Shown piece after piece: positions 63,749 to 64,000 of a stretch of DNA of 64,000 nt. The notes below the pieces were generated by a model. It did no database searches, had not been told where the DNA came from, and saw nothing but the letters and a program-made list of their open reading frames with translations. Where the stretch lies: the NCBI GenBank assembly GCA_945868825.1, contig CAMBMM010000001.1:124001-188000 (forward strand). Reading direction: 5' to 3'. The first letter of the stretch is position 1. The number at the start of each line of letters is the position of its first letter. The position numbers were made by a program, and so were the translations under genes. Source of the stretch: Sphingobacterium thalpophilum. Its GTDB lineage: Bacteria; Bacteroidota; Bacteroidia; Sphingobacteriales; Sphingobacteriaceae.

Positions 63749-64000
63749 ATGAAAAAATTGTTGATAGCCAATAGAGGTGAAATTGCTTTGCGCATTATGC
63801 GTTCGGCAAAAGAAATGGGCATTGCTACGGTAGCAGTCTATTCAGAGGCCGATCGCAATGCACTACACGTACGTTATGCCGACGAGGCGATATGCATTGG
63901 TCCGGCAGCTTCCAATCAATCTTATTTAGTAATTGAGAAAATTATCGATGCCTGTAAACAAACAGGTGCCGAGGCCATTCACCCGGGTTATGGTTTTTTG
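63749..64000 (+). CDS. Biotin carboxylase, 5' part (cut by window end)
   Basis: 84 codons are visible from ATG at 63749: [35 protein letters not shown], then HPGYGFL at the edge. This is the N-terminal biotin carboxylase domain (preATP-grasp). It could belong to acetyl-CoA carboxylase AccC, propionyl-CoA carboxylase alpha or pyruvate carboxylase; the deciding C-terminal part is outside the window. Confidence 0.88.
   Translation, partial: MKKLLIANRGEIALRIMRSAKEMGIATVAVYSEADRNALHVRYADEAICIGPAASNQSYLVIEKIIDACKQTGAEAIHPGYGFL

Overview
The window is a chromosomal stretch of a Bacteroidota bacterium, most likely of the Chitinophagia/Sphingobacteriia side; that placement is an inference from gene content, not from a marker phylogeny. 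Evidence for the phylum: type IX secretion (T9SS) sorting domains, a PorT-like T9SS gene, TAnnTTTG-type -7 promoter elements, the NAD kinase-DUF6089-UppS-BamA-OmpH-OmpH-MurI gene order, and AT-rich DNA. I see no rRNA or tRNA genes, no CRISPR array, no insertion sequence and no prophage.

Layout. 0-6 kb (minus): an anti-sigma-like gene cut by the window edge, an ECF sigma factor, a split transketolase, then a compact run of a T9SS-tailed small protein, an acylpyruvase-family enzyme, an M23 peptidase and a Bcp peroxiredoxin. 6-8 kb (plus): a Kup potassium transporter with a good promoter, ending at a bidirectional terminator. 8-15 kb (minus): one five-gene operon (EngB, UbiA-type prenyltransferase, M3 oligopeptidase, LTA-synthase-like sulfatase, amino-acid permease). 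15-26 kb (plus): ubiE-porT-SDR-yqeY, an alpha/beta hydrolase, then the conserved envelope block nadK-DUF6089-uppS-bamA-ompH-ompH-murI. 26-33 kb: amtB, purF, a LysE exporter, a FucP-type sugar transporter, a dCMP deaminase and a di-heme peroxidase with a tiny membrane protein gene just upstream.

33-45 kb: an esterase, a small basic secreted protein, an operon of sterol desaturase, membrane protein and dihydroorotase, and a carbohydrate operon (phytanoyl-CoA dioxygenase-like, sugar isomerase-like, GH13, GH92) read away from a divergent AraC regulator. 45-56 kb is the accessory part: AT-rich orphan genes, tandem DoxX-like proteins, a MoxR-type ATPase with its VWA partner, a 21-bp-period repeat tract, and two homologous fold-back repeats that bracket a three-gene unit (YHYH protein, MORN-like lipoprotein, Sco1-like lipoprotein), followed upstream by a second YHYH protein and an atypical PEBP lipoprotein. 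56-64 kb: UbiD-family decarboxylase, N-acetylglucosamine kinase-like protein, threonine aldolase, a DUF1800/DUF1501 pair whose second member has both a Tat-like leader and a T9SS tail, and the start of a biotin carboxylase.

How genes work together. UbiA-type, UbiE and UbiD-type enzymes in one window point to menaquinone synthesis (UbiA/UbiD homologues are typical of the futalosine route, but no mqn gene is present to prove it). BamA and two Skp/OmpH chaperones form the outer-membrane assembly block with UppS and MurI for cell wall synthesis. The most unusual material is the cassette-like 51.9-56.4 kb region and the neighbouring 21-bp repeat tract.
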